A DNA stretch of 64,000 nucleotides from the NCBI RefSeq assembly GCF_000002235.5, contig NW_022145611.1, positions 3,710,754-3,774,753 of the forward strand, given 5' to 3'. Below are positions 11,084-23,060 of this stretch, piece after piece (the first letter of the stretch is position 1; every line of letters begins with the position of its first letter). The position numbers and the translations under genes were made by a program. This DNA is from Strongylocentrotus purpuratus. Its lineage: Eukaryota > Echinodermata > Echinoidea > Camarodonta > Strongylocentrotidae. The notes below the pieces were generated by a model, which was not told where the DNA came from, made no database searches, and worked only from the letters and a program-made list of their open reading frames with translations.

Positions 11084-11667
11084 AATGAAGTTGACCGAAC
11101 CCTCAATGTATTTAGTTACGTTATGTTGTGGATATTTCTCCCCCCCCCCCCTTTCATCAATATAATGTATAGGGTGTTATATACCTCACTTAAGAAATCC
11201 AGCCATCTGATTGGTCGAAATTGCATTCATAAACTTCAACTATTTCTGTAAAATTCCCAGTAACCATGGTTAAAACAGTTCTATAATCCCAGTAACCATG
11301 GTTATTGGGAAAATAGTTCAGTCTCCATGGTTACCCCATAGGTTTACATGTTAAAAAATGGTCTGAGCGATCGAGGATACTGTACATGTACGTGTGCGAA
11401 GAATTGGTCGTTAATTTCAATACAATTGAATCTCGATCGATCTTACCGACAATTTTATCTTGCATTGTTGACATGAAGACAAAAATAAACTTCCAAAAAC
11501 AAAAAAACAACATCTGCCGATAGATCTTTATCTAAATTCGTGCCAATATGCATTGCAAAAGTAAAAGAAGGGCCTGTTTAATGGAGCAGCCGTGAAGCAT
11601 CCACCACACGAAGCCTTTTTTAAATCCATTTTAATGTATATATAAGAAAAAACTGCTACGTATGGTA

Positions 11668-11755
11668 ACAGAGCGCGATAGCCGAGCGGTTTAAGGCGGT
11701 GATTATCGTTAGATCGTCTTTTGTACGCAAGAGATCGAATCCCATCTTCGACAAA
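11668..11755 (+). pseudogene. tRNA-like sequence (Leu/Ser type), probably a SINE head or tRNA pseudogene
   Basis: An A-box-like TAGCCGAGCGGTTTAAGGCG and a B-box-like GAGATCGAATCCC are spaced as in a tRNA with a long variable arm. The acceptor and anticodon stems do not pair convincingly, so I do not call a functional tRNA. A T run of about 30 bases follows directly, which could act as a Pol III terminator. Confidence 0.55.
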
Positions 11756-11789
<34 letters not shown>

Positions 11790-11790
11790 G

Positions 11791-11972
11791 CATATAAAAG
11801 TATTAATGACTGCTTTAATATTCAAGAAATAGTTGTTTTTATACGCTCAAGGGAAGGTTACAATTGGGCTATTGCCCTCGGCACGCCTCGGGTAATAGCA
11901 CAACTCTAACCTTCCCTTGAGCGTATAAAAACAACTATGTTTCTCAAAGCAGTCATTAATACTATAATATCA
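11791..11972. repeat. Long imperfect palindrome (hairpin) in the composite element
   Basis: The left arm reads inward from AAAGTATTAATGACTGCTTT through GTTTTTATACGCTCAAGGGA. The right arm repeats the same sequence on the other strand and ends AAAGCAGTCATTAATACT. Pairing extends almost to the centre (GGGCTATTGCC opposite GGTAATAGC), so the whole 180 bp can form a cruciform. Confidence 0.85.
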
Positions 11973-13298
11973 AGCCTATACACATATACCATTTGCAGAG
12001 TGTTTATAACAACCAAGTACTGCTAAAATATTTGGCACGAATGCTCAAAAATAGAAGAGAGAGAAAAAAAAAAGGAAGACATGATAATCATGATATTTGA
12101 ACCTACATGCAAAATCATGATATACTTGTACATGTGGATGTTGATGTGAACAAAAGGTTTAGACCTCATGTATAATTTAAAAAATGTATAAAAGGTTAAT
12201 TATTTGTTGAGTTTGAAGGAGTGTTCATCTCCTGCATCACAGCTCAATTCACCCTGTTCTGTTCTCCCCTATATTGTAAATTGTAGGGCTGTAAGTAACT
12301 CTTTGTTTTATACTGTCAGTGGTACATGTTCTGTACTGTACAATGTATGAGATCTCTTGAAGGAATAAGTCCAGCAGCCACTGACCAACGTCTCAGCATA
12401 TTGAATGTACATTGCAATCCCTTATTCAAAGGTCTACATAGTCAGTAGTGCAATAAGACACTGTACTTTCATTATCAATTTGTTATTATTTTGTAGTATT
12501 TGACTCTAATCATGAAATGAATCTTGCTTTGATAGGAATTGCTTGTAGAATATTGCTTTCTTTTTACAAAGGTAGCAAGATATTCTCATGGATAGCAGTA
12601 TCTTGGATCCAATAACATTAGTAGTAGCATTGTCTCTCAATGAAGTAAAGCCATACTAAGAATAGTCTTCTTGTGATGGGTTTGGTTACATCACGTAGAA
12701 TCATTGATTGTCCATTACAGTTTTAGGGTTAACATGTATCTTTTATATCATGTTATGATAGGTAAATGTTGAGTTGGGTAATATAGTGAAAACTATATCA
12801 TATTTTCTGTAAGTTTTTTTTTAAAAAGCATTTCATCTTTGAATGATTAGATGTTTAAAAAATGATTCCTATTGTAATTTGAGTAGAAATAGAAGAAATT
12901 TATATTTTTTGCTTTTGCTAAGTTTTACACATTATCTGCAATTATAATTTCACTGTATGTGTGCACAGCTGCATGAAGATGAAATAAAAAATAGAAAGAA
13001 AAGCACTTTACAATGTGCTTATAATCACTGCCCGACAATCAAAAGATAATGAAATCATGATTTTGATTTGTATCTAAAGCTCAATGCAAACCTATTATGC
13101 TAATCCCCATGCCCACTTTGCATGTGAAGACAAGTTCACAGCACATAGTCCAGACATGTCAAACTTTCAGCTGGTACATCCACATTTAGTTGAATATCTT
13201 TTTTTGTATACATGTGAAAGTTCCTCCGGTGTATTTGTATGATGCTTACAAAACCATTCTATATATTCAATGAGTGCTCCCTAATTCACATCTACATG
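11973..13298. other. Non-coding AT-rich region
   Basis: No ORF of gene-like quality, RNA gene or recognisable element is visible apart from short A and T runs. Confidence 0.5.
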
Positions 13299-13570
13299 TA
13301 TATAGTATGCATCCATGAGCAGTTAGTGCATGCATACATTCAGGGTTGTTGTGATCCTGACTCCTGAGAATCACTCATTTTGCATGATTTGGGTCTCATT
13401 TTAAAGATGAGATATCAAAGTTTTTCTGCCAATGAACAAGAATTATGTCCACAAGGTTTTTTGAATGGATATTTACATTAGGATATTAGCAATATGAGCT
13501 TCCTTTTATAAAACCTTCAGTGCTAATTTTCACCATTAAAGCACACTTGTATCAACTCCAAATGATCAAT
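13299..13570 (+). repeat. Dispersed repeat, copy 1 (pairs with 35470-35715)
   Basis: The stretch aligns with 35470-35715 through shared blocks such as GAATCACTCATTTTGC, TGATTTGGTCTCATTT-like and TTTTCACCATT. Both copies are diverged and non-coding. I see no terminal repeats, so the class is unknown. Confidence 0.65.
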
Positions 13571-16188
13571 GTCTACAGGACGAGTAGATGTTATTCTTTG
13601 CATTGGTGTCAATATCAGGAGATGATATGGTGTAGCGGGGACTTGCCGATGTACTTCCTTTTAAATGTCTCTTCTGTGAGATCTTAAGTCAAGAGTTAAG
13701 TAAGAGTAGGTAGATTCCATCCATGAATGCAATGACGTCTGTCGATGTCTCTACACTCAAGGTTCACTCCGAGATGAATATTTGCGAAATGATGTACAAC
13801 AGTACATGATCATCAGTACCGGTAACTGCATTTACATTGCAAGCAGAAATCATTGATTTTTCTCACATTGCAGTGGCTCTTATTTTAATTAAGATCAGGG
13901 TGGACCTCCCCTTTAAGGCCTGTGTTTGTAATACACAACTACAAAGTTACTTTAGAACATTCAATGGTATGTTGTACTTGCTTTTATCGGATACTGTAAT
14001 TTTGAATGTATTGTCTGATGAATAAATAACATGTTTAAGTAATTAAAGGGGTCCAGTCAGAATATATCGCTGTACATATGCATGACCACAGGTTTTCAAC
14101 ACCCCCCCCCCCCAAAAAAAAAAGTTTTATCCATTGGTCAAAAATATCAAAATCACTCCCTTTTCAATTTTTAGGGGGCTCTTTTAAAAAATATTCACTT
14201 CCTAAACAAGTTTAACACCTTCAAACATATCCCCTTAACAGGCCTACCTCAATTAAACCTCTAAAAAAGTACTGAAAAACAGTATTCTAAATGCATATTA
14301 ACAAACTCAACAAGCATACACCTTTTCCAGATTTTGTGTATACAGAAATATATTTGAGTGCCCCCAAACTTAGTGTGTGTCTATCATCTTAATTAGAGAT
14401 ATTCATTGTCATCACTAATTAGTATGAATAATCATGTGAATTCAAATTAAAATGGTGAAGCAAGAGCTATTGAGTTTTGTTTTGGGGGATATAAATCCAC
14501 GTATTAAAACCATGACTGTGCTGTGTGGTCAATTTTTTGAAAGCCATGAAATTGAAATTGTCCATGTTATAAGGTTGTTTCTGTAGTAATGTACATGAAA
14601 GACTAATGAATTGTAAGACTGTTTATAAGGATTTGTGAGGAGTGATACATCTATAATTTTATGGTAAAGTCTTTTAAGAGAAGCCTGCATAAACCCACAT
14701 TTTAGAGGAGATTCATAATCATTAGCTTTATACAAATAAGCAAAATTATACTATTTCACCTGGTATTTGTATCAAATTTATGGGCCTGCCCAAAGTGAAA
14801 GTAAAATGACACTGCAATGAGAATATATGAGCATTCATGTACTCTGCAAGCAAGGAATATATCTAGGGCAAATGACTGCATGTTATTGCTAAGGACCACA
14901 TGAAATTCAATGTTTCTGGGGGTAGCATGTACTTGTCAGCTTGATTTTAGGGTTTTGATGAAGTTGAGATACAATATTTCATGCTTTACAGATAATTGAA
15001 TGGGTGTTGAAAATAGTGTTATTCATTGATGTTTCCTCATACCTGGAATCATATGATGCCAGCTCAAAGCACGTTTCATGGTACAATTATGCCTGGCTTC
15101 ATTTGTAAATTGCACTAAATAACGAGAGCTAATACACCTTACATGATTGCGATGTGTTGAAGTCACATTTGTTTCTCAACTATATCATAAAGATGCATAT
15201 TACCCGGTATGTACTTTTACATGTATATGGTAATTTCAGAAGTATTTTGTTGTGTATAAACTGCACTAAGTTTTTTAATGATTTTAGTTGATACTGTCAA
15301 TTTGGAGCATCTCATTATATATCTAGACTTTTCTTTGTCGTTCAAACACTATCCTAACAGTAATATCAGTTTCTTTTATTTTGAATTTGTAAAAAAGTAT
15401 AACACATGTCATATATAGTAGCTTTCTGTCAACTTCTCTATATCCATATATATGTGAATGGGAAGAGTATATTTTATATATCTCATCTAGAATTGCGAGA
15501 AGGTTTTGATTGTATTTGTATTCTTAAATGATCAAAGAGTGTGAGAGAAGATTGAACATAAAATCTATATATTGGTAGCCAAGTTCACATATCTGACTGA
15601 TATAAGAAGTAATGGATGCAACTATTTTCTACCTGCATAACAAAATAATTATGCTTCATTTATTGTATATCTTGGGTCTGGCTTAAGCTCTGATGTGTTT
15701 GCCTTTGTAGGAAACAGTGGAGTGATTTAGATTTCATTAGTGAATCCTTAACATTATTTATTATCCTTATTGTGATCAAAATTTGATTATTCTCTATTGT
15801 TTTGTTGCTTAACGCTCAGATTATGTTTATTTCAATGTTTGTGTATAATGTAAAGATGATTTTGAAATCACGGAAGACATTCATACTGTAAATATATACA
15901 TATATATATTATAAATACAAAATTAATTAATAAAGATGACTGAACAAGGACCAATATTTTGTCTAACTTTGAATCTTTTGTATGTTCAAAGCATAATTTA
16001 AATAAAGACTGGTTTGGTTGTTTGTTTGTTTCTCCTGACTGCTTAGAAAGCATGTGTGTTCTTGTAAGTAAGCAACCGGGGTCAGGGGACCTCGTTGCTA
16101 CCAAGGTTGGACTTCTCTTAAAGGTACTGTTATACCTAAGCCTACCCTAATCTCTCCTCCCTCGTAAGGAGTGTGATTTATGCTTTAA
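13571..16188. other. Non-coding AT-rich region
   Basis: Mostly AT-rich sequence. It includes a fragment of a MITE terminus near 13893-13917 (AGGGTGGACCTCCCCTTTAA) and a C/A run near 14102. No exon is recognisable. Confidence 0.5.
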
Positions 16189-16246
16189 ATGCGATTTTTC
16201 AAATTTCCGAGGCCCCCCCCCCAAAAAAAAAAAAATAGTGCTCACT

Positions 16247-16281
<35 letters not shown>

Positions 16282-16640
16282 ACTGAGCGAATTACCGGGG
16301 CGAATTATCGGCCGGCTGTTTCGCCGCTAAATATTTTCTCACGAATTTGGCCCCGTCCCCTCCCGCCGGCTGGATCCGCCCCTGTGCGACCCTCCACCTG
16401 TCAGGATATTGTCGGTTAACTTGCGCAGCCGTCGGGAAAAATGAGAAAAGGGGGAGGCAACAAATGAGAGGGAAAGGGAAAGAAAAAAAGGAAAGGAAAA
16501 GAAAGGAAAGGAAAAGAAAGGAAAGAGAAGAGAAGAAAGAATGAAAAAAAGTAAAAGAAGAAAGAACAGAAAGAAAAGAAACGAGGGTGAAAGAGAGGAG
16601 AGAAAGAGAGAGAGAGGGGGGGGGGGGGGGGGTGGGTAAG
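16189..16640. repeat. Low-complexity block: poly(C), GGAAA-rich and poly(G) tracts
   Basis: A C run of about 30 bases lies at 16249-16280. It is followed by GC-rich sequence containing GGATCCGCCCCTG (16372-16384), which resembles the terminus of hAT-like elements elsewhere in the window. An A/G-rich tract (about 16440-16610) then ends in a G run. ORFs here are compositional. Confidence 0.75.
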
Positions 16641-17689
16641 AGCCTTAGAGAGGAGCGGGTTGTTGAGTGGAGTCGTCTCGTCGAGGGAGCAAGAAAGATA
16701 CGCATAGATGCGTTGCTGTGTCGGTATTCTTGCTCGATCCTCGTGTACTACATCAATGCAGACGTTTGTAGTCGGTGAGATGTAGGATGTCTGTAGGCCG
16801 GCAATTTGTTTTCCTCTATGAACTGTGACTTTTTATCAGATGTGACGACTTCGAGAAAGTCTACAACTATAGGAGGGTGGTGCGGGCAATCGCCCTCCCC
16901 CCAAACTGACAGTAATGAGGATTAATGCCTCACAAAAGTTGATTAGCATAGTAGCACACACAATATGCTTTAGCTGTCACGCAAACAAACACTCGTAAAT
17001 TATTATTCAATAAAATCTGAGAATGTATACTATTATCTATATCTATTAGGAATAAATCATTGTCAAAATCATTCCATAAATTGGGGTAAAATTAATTATT
17101 CCACCATTATGACCAACAGTGTACTTAGTTCATATATCAGTAACTCCATTTCCTGTTACAGCATGGTAAGATCAGATGCCAGTCTAAAAGTTGAATTCAT
17201 TGAAATGTGGTAGATAATTTCACGCTACTGTGTACTATGGGGAAAAGTTCCTCCGCTTCTATATATCACCCTCAAGTTTTTTTAATAATTTTTTTAAAAT
17301 AAGATTTTCAATATAAGAAATTTTCCTGGTAATGTTTCAACAAAATGTCCAGTATCAAAGCTGTTAGTCTTTAACATCACCATCATAGGCTATTTATTAA
17401 CAATTATTGTATAGCCCATATGCTAGTCACGTATCACTTTGTGTTCTTTCCCATTAAGGCAGCCACTTGAAAAATAGATAATAACAGATTATTTCTGTTT
17501 TTATTTGTAAAACATATCGATTTCCCCTCCCCTTGAATTTTCCCTTCTTTACCACTACCTAAACTGCCTTTGAATCCCTGTTCTTTGCACGCAACTAAAC
17601 TCCGCCATTATCTAGTTTCCCTCTACCCCCTCTCTATATTTTCACATGATGACCATGGTTATCACTTTTTCATGAGCAATTCGTGACTC
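16641..17689. other. Non-coding region
   Basis: No gene or clear repeat is recognised. It is moderately GC-rich to about 16900, then AT-rich. Confidence 0.45.
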
Positions 17690-18180
17690 TATGACAACTC
17701 GTATTATTTCTTCTAGACTAGACTCTCAAAGTGACGAAAGATTCTATCCACATCTCTTACCGGTGCGCGAATTGAAGATACTTTTGATTTTAAATGTTCC
17801 ACCGCCATTGAATGTCAACCTGATGAATTAATTCTTCATCTCGGCACCAACAACATACCGTATGACGAGAAGAATGAGCTTATTGCTAAGATAGCATCAC
17901 TAGCTGATCAGGTTATCGAGAACATATCTGTTTTCTCAATCGTTATTTCATTTATAATACACCGTGAACTTGCGTGAAGAAGAAAGCGAAGGAGACTTCT
18001 CCAAAGTGAATGACGTCAACCGAGCAGGCTGAAACTTCAAGCCAATCAGCGCAGAATGATGGTCTGGCGCTCACGAAAACAGAATTGATGGCGTTCGAGT
18101 ACTAACCTTGCGCAGAATATAATCGCACTTCTTCGTGGTAACTCGCTTCGTATAAATGAGCCGACTAACTAATCCAACGA
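17690..18180 (+). pseudogene. Decayed retroelement fragment with SGNH/GDSL-like hydrolase domain
   Basis: From about 17762 the frame reads GARIEDTFDF, then DELILHLGTNNIPYDEK and a hydrophobic VFSIVIS stretch, before a TGA near 17978. After a gap and frame change VNDVNR appears (about 18006-18023). These blocks (GAR, LHLGTNN, VNDVNR) are typical of the SGNH-hydrolase-like proteins in many marine-invertebrate non-LTR elements. The frame is broken upstream of 17762 by an in-frame TGA and a shift. It is an inactive remnant; no reverse transcriptase adjoins it. Confidence 0.6.
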
Positions 18181-18429
18181 CTAGAGATTATGCGTCAGTC
18201 GTAAAATACAGCCCGATTCCATTTTCGATTCTTTTCGGAACAACCCATCAAGAAGGCTTCTAAACCCGGAATAATCACTAAGCCTTGCGCTGCAGAGATT
18301 TCAAGTGAATTATAGGATTTAACTGTTGACTCTAGTAATGGTGGTTTTTATGTATCCCTCAATAGGGGCACTGAGAACGTTTCCCCGCGACTAGATAAAC
18401 CCGGCAGGAAACTGGTGGCCAATGAAATA

Positions 18430-20110
18430 CAATTAAGTTACGCTCAAGCGCGGATCCAGGATTTCTTAGGGGGGAGGGGGCAAATTTAAAATTATGCGAG
18501 CCAAATATTGGTACGTAACGGTGACACCAGCAGTGGCGAAATGAGCAAAAACGTTGAGGGGGGGGGGGGGGGGGGGGGAGGGGGGTAGACATGAACCCGC
18601 ATCACCCCACTCTTACATGCAGGCCCCGCTGAACGTTTCTCTGAGAAGGTGGGGATGGTATTTACGATCAGGTAGAGCGTAGCCTAAATTGGCGTGGGGT
18701 CTAGGGCGAAGCCCCGGTGGGGTCAAGGGGTGGAGCCCCAAGATGCTCAGAGGGTATAGGCATTAAATTACCGCCAGATTAGCATATTTTGATACCTTTT
18801 TTGTGACACTGGCAGGACAAAAATTAGTGTGGGGTCAAGGGGGCAGAGCCCCAGAAGCTCAGAGGTTCTATACATTAAATTACCGTCAGATTAGCATATT
18901 TTGAAACCTTATTTGTGACACTGGCAAGACACAAATTAGTGTGGGGGTCAAGGGGGCGGAGCCCCCAGAAGCTCAGAGGTTCTATACATTAAATTACCGT
19001 CAGATTAGCATATTTTGATACCGTATTTGTGACACTGGCAGGACACAAATTGTTGTGGGGTCCAGGGGCGGAGCTCCCGCCCCAGCTGGGGTGTTATACA
19101 TTAAGTTAATGTCAGATGAGCATATTTTTTTTATACCTTATTTGTGATACTGGCAGGTCACGAATTGGCGTGGTGTCCAGGGGGCATAGCCCCGGAGGCT
19201 CAGAGGTTCTATGCAATAGATTACGGTCAGATGAGCATCCAGGGGCCCGCCTTAGGGCTATTGGTTGGGTTCGAGGGTAGAGCCCCGGAAGCTCAGGGGT
19301 TTAGGCATTTAATTACGGTCAGATGAGCATAATGATATCTTATTTATGATACTAGCAGGACACTAATTGGCGTGATGTCCAGGGGCTCAAATTTCAGGTG
19401 CAATTGCGTAATGAGCAAACGTTTGGGTGACAGGAAAAATCTGTATCACCACCACTCACATGTTACATGAAGGCCAAGCGGAACGTTTTTCAAAGCGGAG
19501 TATTATTAACGATCGGTAAAGAGCGCAGTGAGCAAAGCGAGTGGAGCATTAATTGGCATGGGGTGCAGGGGCTTTGCCCCGGCGGGGGTCAAGGGGTGAG
19601 TCTCCGGAAGCTCAGGGTTTTAGGCATTAAATAACGATCAGATGATCATTCAGGGACTCGTTTTAGGGCCTCTGGTGGGGTCCAGGGGATGGAGCTCCCG
19701 GAAGCTCAGGAGTTTTAGACAATTAATTACGGTCAGATGAGCATATTTTGTATACCTCATTTGTGACACTAGCTTTTTCAAAAAAGCGAGGGAGGCTCAA
19801 AGCCCCCGAGCCCCGCAGTTCCGCAGACCTGATATGAAAGGTTTTAAATAAGCACATTTTTTTGACTGACTGTAAACTTGGAAATTTGTAATTTTCCAAG
19901 AAGTTTAATTTGCAAAAGAATTGAGAAATAAACCCGGAAAATCATGTAATTTCAGCAACATTTGTAAATCAATGGTATCAATTGGGAATACACCACTTTG
20001 GATTTCAAGTGAGGACAACGCCAGTGTTCAGGGGCTCAAGTCTTCTCATCCTTATAATGAAGAACACACACGCTTTCCCATCCTCTCACACTGGATGGAA
20101 GATAACTTTC
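18430..20110 (+). repeat. GC-rich GGAGCCCC repeat element, + copy
   Basis: The copy starts near GCGGATCCAGGATTT and AGTGGCGAAATGAGCAAAA with a G run at about 18558-18590. From about 18680 it contains imperfect direct units of about 111-115 bp, each with GTGACACTGGCAGGACA, a GGGGGCGGAGCCCC-type palindromic core and CAGATTAGCATATTTTGATA. The right part (to about 20110) matches 22090-22500 in reverse. The element appears as an inverted pair with 22090-23060. It is non-coding, and its class is unknown, possibly hAT-related because of the CAGTGGCGTAATGAG-type ends. Confidence 0.75.
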
Positions 20111-20199
20111 ATGTGCTTCAATTCTGGTTTTATTATTTTGTATTTACTTTTTTGGTTCAAAAATACAAACCATCTTTACTCCTTTACTGCTTTTTTTTT

Positions 20200-20750
20200 T
20201 TGACGGGGGGGGGGGGGGGGGGGCGTTTTTTCCCGGCGTCTATGGGTCCTGGGGCGGAGACCCCAGAAGCTCAGGGTTTTAGGCATTTAATTACGGTCAG
20301 ATGAGCATATTTTGATACATTATTTGTGACACTGGCAGGTCACTAATTGGTGTGGGGTCCATGAGCGGAGCGGCCGGAGCCCCCAGGAACTCAGGGGTTT
20401 TAGGCATTAAATTACCGTCAGATGAGCATCCAGGTGCCCGCCTTAGGGCCCTAGGTGGAATCCAGGAGGCAGAGCCCCGGCAGCTCAGGGATCTTAGGCA
20501 TTTAATCACGGTCAGATGAGGAAATGTTGACACCTCATTGTTTTGTGACAAAGGCAGGTCACTATTCTTTCTGCTTTTTTTTTTTAGGAATTTGCCATTT
20601 TCCAACAAACGCATACAAAAGTATAATTTACTAAAGATTGAGGAAAAATCTCGGAAAATTATGTCATTTCAGCAACGTTAATCACCGGTATCGAATTAAA
20701 AATTAACCATGTTTGAATAATATTTAGGGGCATCTGTTTCCCCATCGGTA
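20200..20750 (+). repeat. GC-rich GGAGCCCC repeat element, second + copy (partial)
   Basis: After a poly(G) run (about 20205-20223) the same units recur: GTGACACTGGCAGGTCAC, the GGAGCCCC core and GTCAGATGAGCAT. An AT-rich tail to about 20700 matches the tail at 19860-19970. It lies in direct orientation to 18430-20110. Confidence 0.7.
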
Positions 20751-20754
20751 CGCC

Positions 20755-21205
20755 AGTGCCCCCACCCCTGATCTACACCTTGTACTGATCTCCCCTACCT
20801 TTCCTCTTTCTCTTTTTGTTCTTTCCCTTTCTCTCCTCTTTTCCTTTTACTTCCCTTCCTTCTCTCTGTTTTAGGTGTGCTGGGGGGGGGGGGGGGGGGC
20901 AAGGGCCTTTCGGCCCCCCCGATCAACTCGTTGTTGGCGGGAAAATTGCAACTGATATCCCCTTCTTTTCTTTTCTTCTTCCTCTCTTATTTTTGATGGG
21001 GGGGGGGGTGGAAGTAACATTTGGGAGGCAAGGCCCTTTCGCCCCCCCCCCCCGATTTCCTTCTTCCCCCTTTTCTTTTCTTCTTCCTCTTCTTTCTTTC
21101 CCTTCTCTCCTCTTTCCCTTTCCCTTCTTTTCCTTCCTTCTCTCTCTCTTTTTTTTGCCGGGGGGGGGGGGGGGCAAGGCCCGCTCGCCCCCTGGACCCG
21201 CGCCT
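20755..21205. repeat. Three imperfect units of CT-rich plus poly(G) sequence
   Basis: Each unit has a CT-rich segment (TTTCTTTTCTTCTTCC-like), a G run of 11-18 bases, and a GGCAAGGCCCTTTCGCCCCCC-like palindromic segment. Units centre near 20890, 21010 and 21170. Reading frames across it are artefacts of composition. Confidence 0.75.
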
Positions 21206-21215
21206 GATCAGGACT

Positions 21216-21740
21216 ACTCTCATGGAGGGTTCAAAATGTTGAATTTTAAATTATTTGTAAAGGCGCGACGTTTGATGTGGCTACAGTATTTAGATAGGGA
21301 TGCTGGTTGGAAACTGTATTTTGAATTTGTTTTAGAACAGTTGAAGGAAAATTTCTGTTTCTATGCGACTTTGACACGTCTAAATTAACATTTAAATACC
21401 ACAATTTTGTTTTAGAAATGCTAAAGGCTTGGCAAGATATGAGGAAATATAGATTGTCTGAAGAGGAGGTCGATCCAGATATATTTAATGATCATAATAT
21501 ATGTATAAGAGATTAAATGATTTTTGATTGTGATCTATTTAATAAAGGTATACGCACTGTAAACCAAATTTTCGAAAATGGATATAATAAAGCCCTTGGC
21601 TTATTTTAAAAATCCTGGGATTAATGCAAATCAATTGCTCCAAATAATCGATATTGCTCATACCATACTCATTCCAACTCATTCCAACTATAGCTGGAAA
21701 AATGAAAAATGCTACCCCTTCGGTTAAATCAAATCAACAA
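21216..21740 (+). pseudogene. LINE C-terminal fragment (L1/Tx1-like), 5' part of a split copy
   Basis: From about 21237 the frame reads FKLFVKARRLMWLQYLD and GWKLYFEF, then, after stops, FNKGIRTVNQIF in another frame. These resemble the region downstream of the reverse-transcriptase domain in L1/Tx1-type non-LTR elements (IKALRISWLRR..., FxKGIxxIxDL). The continuation of the same region appears at 23565-24170, so the copy was split by about 1.8 kb of inserted sequence. Several stops and shifts make it dead. Confidence 0.6.
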
Positions 21741-21864
21741 CAAAAAAGAAGAAGACTTTGTAGCATAGGCGCCGGAAGTGGGGGGGGGGGGGGGGGTAGG
21801 TGGGAGTGCCCCCAACCAAAAAAGTGTGTGTGTGTGTGGAGGGGGTGCATTTTGCCCCCCCCCC

Positions 21865-21903
<39 letters not shown>

Positions 21904-22089
21904 GTAAAGGAGTAAAGATGGTTTGTATTTTTAACCCAAAAGAACTAACAATAAATAAAAACCTGAATTAAATCACATATAAAATTCCATTCAAAGAGAA
22001 GGAAAGTTAACAGGAATTAAATCTCATAAACATTCAGCAGGCCACCTAAATTCATCAATGGAGGTTTTTATAATACTTATAGCGATACG
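21741..22089. other. Low-complexity junction (poly(G), poly(A))
   Basis: A G run (about 21781-21796), a GTGTGTGTGTG stretch and an A run of about 37 bases (21866-21902) lie here between the LINE fragment and the inverted GC-rich copy. No gene is visible. Confidence 0.55.
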
Positions 22090-23060
22090 CGCATATCGTG
22101 GAAATATTGTGAGTGGATGGGAAAGCGCGTGTTTTTTGTTGTTATAGGTGTGAGAAGACATGAGCCCCTGAACGCTGCCGTACTGATGAGAGGAGGGGGG
22201 GGGGGGGGGGGGGTATTTCTTATTCGATATCAGTGATTTACAAATGTTGCTGAAATGACATGATTTTCCGATATTTTTTTCTCAATTTTGTTGTAAGTCA
22301 TACCTTTTAACGCGTTTGTTGGAAAATTAGAAATTCCCAAATCTTTACACTCGGGCGAAAAATATGCTTATTTAGAAGCTTTCATGTCAGGGCCTGCAGA
22401 ACGGCTGGGCTCGGGGGCTCGAACCCCCCTCACTTTTTGAAAAAGTTAGTTACAGAGAAAAAGAAAGAAAGAGAGAGAGAAGAAATAAGTGACCTGCCAA
22501 TGTCACAAATGAGGTATCAAAATATGCTCATCTGACGGTAATTAAATGCCTAAAACCCCAGAGCTTACGGGGGCTCTGCCCCCCGGACCCCACCAAGGGC
22601 CCTATGGCGGGCCCCTGGATGCTCATCTGACCGTAGTTAAATATCTAAAAGCCTCTGAGCTTCAGGGGGCTTTGCCCCCTGGACCACATCAATGGCCTTA
22701 TAAAGAGGGCCCCTGCATGGATGCTAATCTGACCGTAGTTAAATATCTAAAACCCCTGAGCTTCCGGGGGCTCTGCCCCCTAGACTCCCCGCCAATTAGC
22801 GACCTGCCAGTGTCACAAATAAGGTATCTAAATATGCTTATCTGACCGTAACTTAATGCCGAAAAGCTTCCGGGGGCTCAGCCCCTGGACCCCACGTCAA
22901 TTTACGATCTACCTGATCGTTAATACTCCACTTTGAAAAACGTTCCGCGGGGCCTGCATGTAACGTGTAAGAGTGGTGGTGATGCAGATTTTTCTTTTGC
23001 ACCCCCCCCCCCTTCCAAACGTTTTTGCTCATTACGCCACTGCCCCTGGAAGGTGAGCCC
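22090..23060 (-). repeat. GC-rich GGAGCCCC repeat element, - copy
   Basis: Read on the minus strand from 23046 (CAGTGGCGTAATGAGCAAAA) it follows the same order as 18533-20110: a G run, the GATCGTAAATTGACGTGGGG-like segment, several GGAGCCCC units, then the AT-rich tail with TTTCAGCAACATTTGTAAAT and GTTCAGGGGCTCA. It is shorter, with fewer internal units. It lies inside the split LINE, which dates its insertion after the LINE. Confidence 0.7.

Larger units (their letters stand above)
11173..11972 (+). mobile_element. Composite repeat element, copy 1
   Basis: The first 340 bp (about 11173-11515) match 42340-42700 in reverse orientation, including the CCAGTAACCATGGTTA repeats and the AAGAATTGGTCG block. 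The last part (11791-11972) matches the hairpin at 41453-41530. Both modules keep the same relative order in both copies, so this looks like one element family with a replaced interior. Here the interior holds a tRNA-like stretch and a T run of about 30 bp. Confidence 0.7.

Noticed and set aside
11668..11755. A functional tRNA-Leu/Ser gene
   Set aside because: Acceptor and anticodon stems do not pair convincingly and it sits inside a repeat element.
20816..21388. 190-codon ORF joining CT-rich/poly(G) sequence to a LINE fragment
   Set aside because: The N-terminal part is low-complexity sequence. Only the C-terminal 50 or so codons are recognisable, as LINE.
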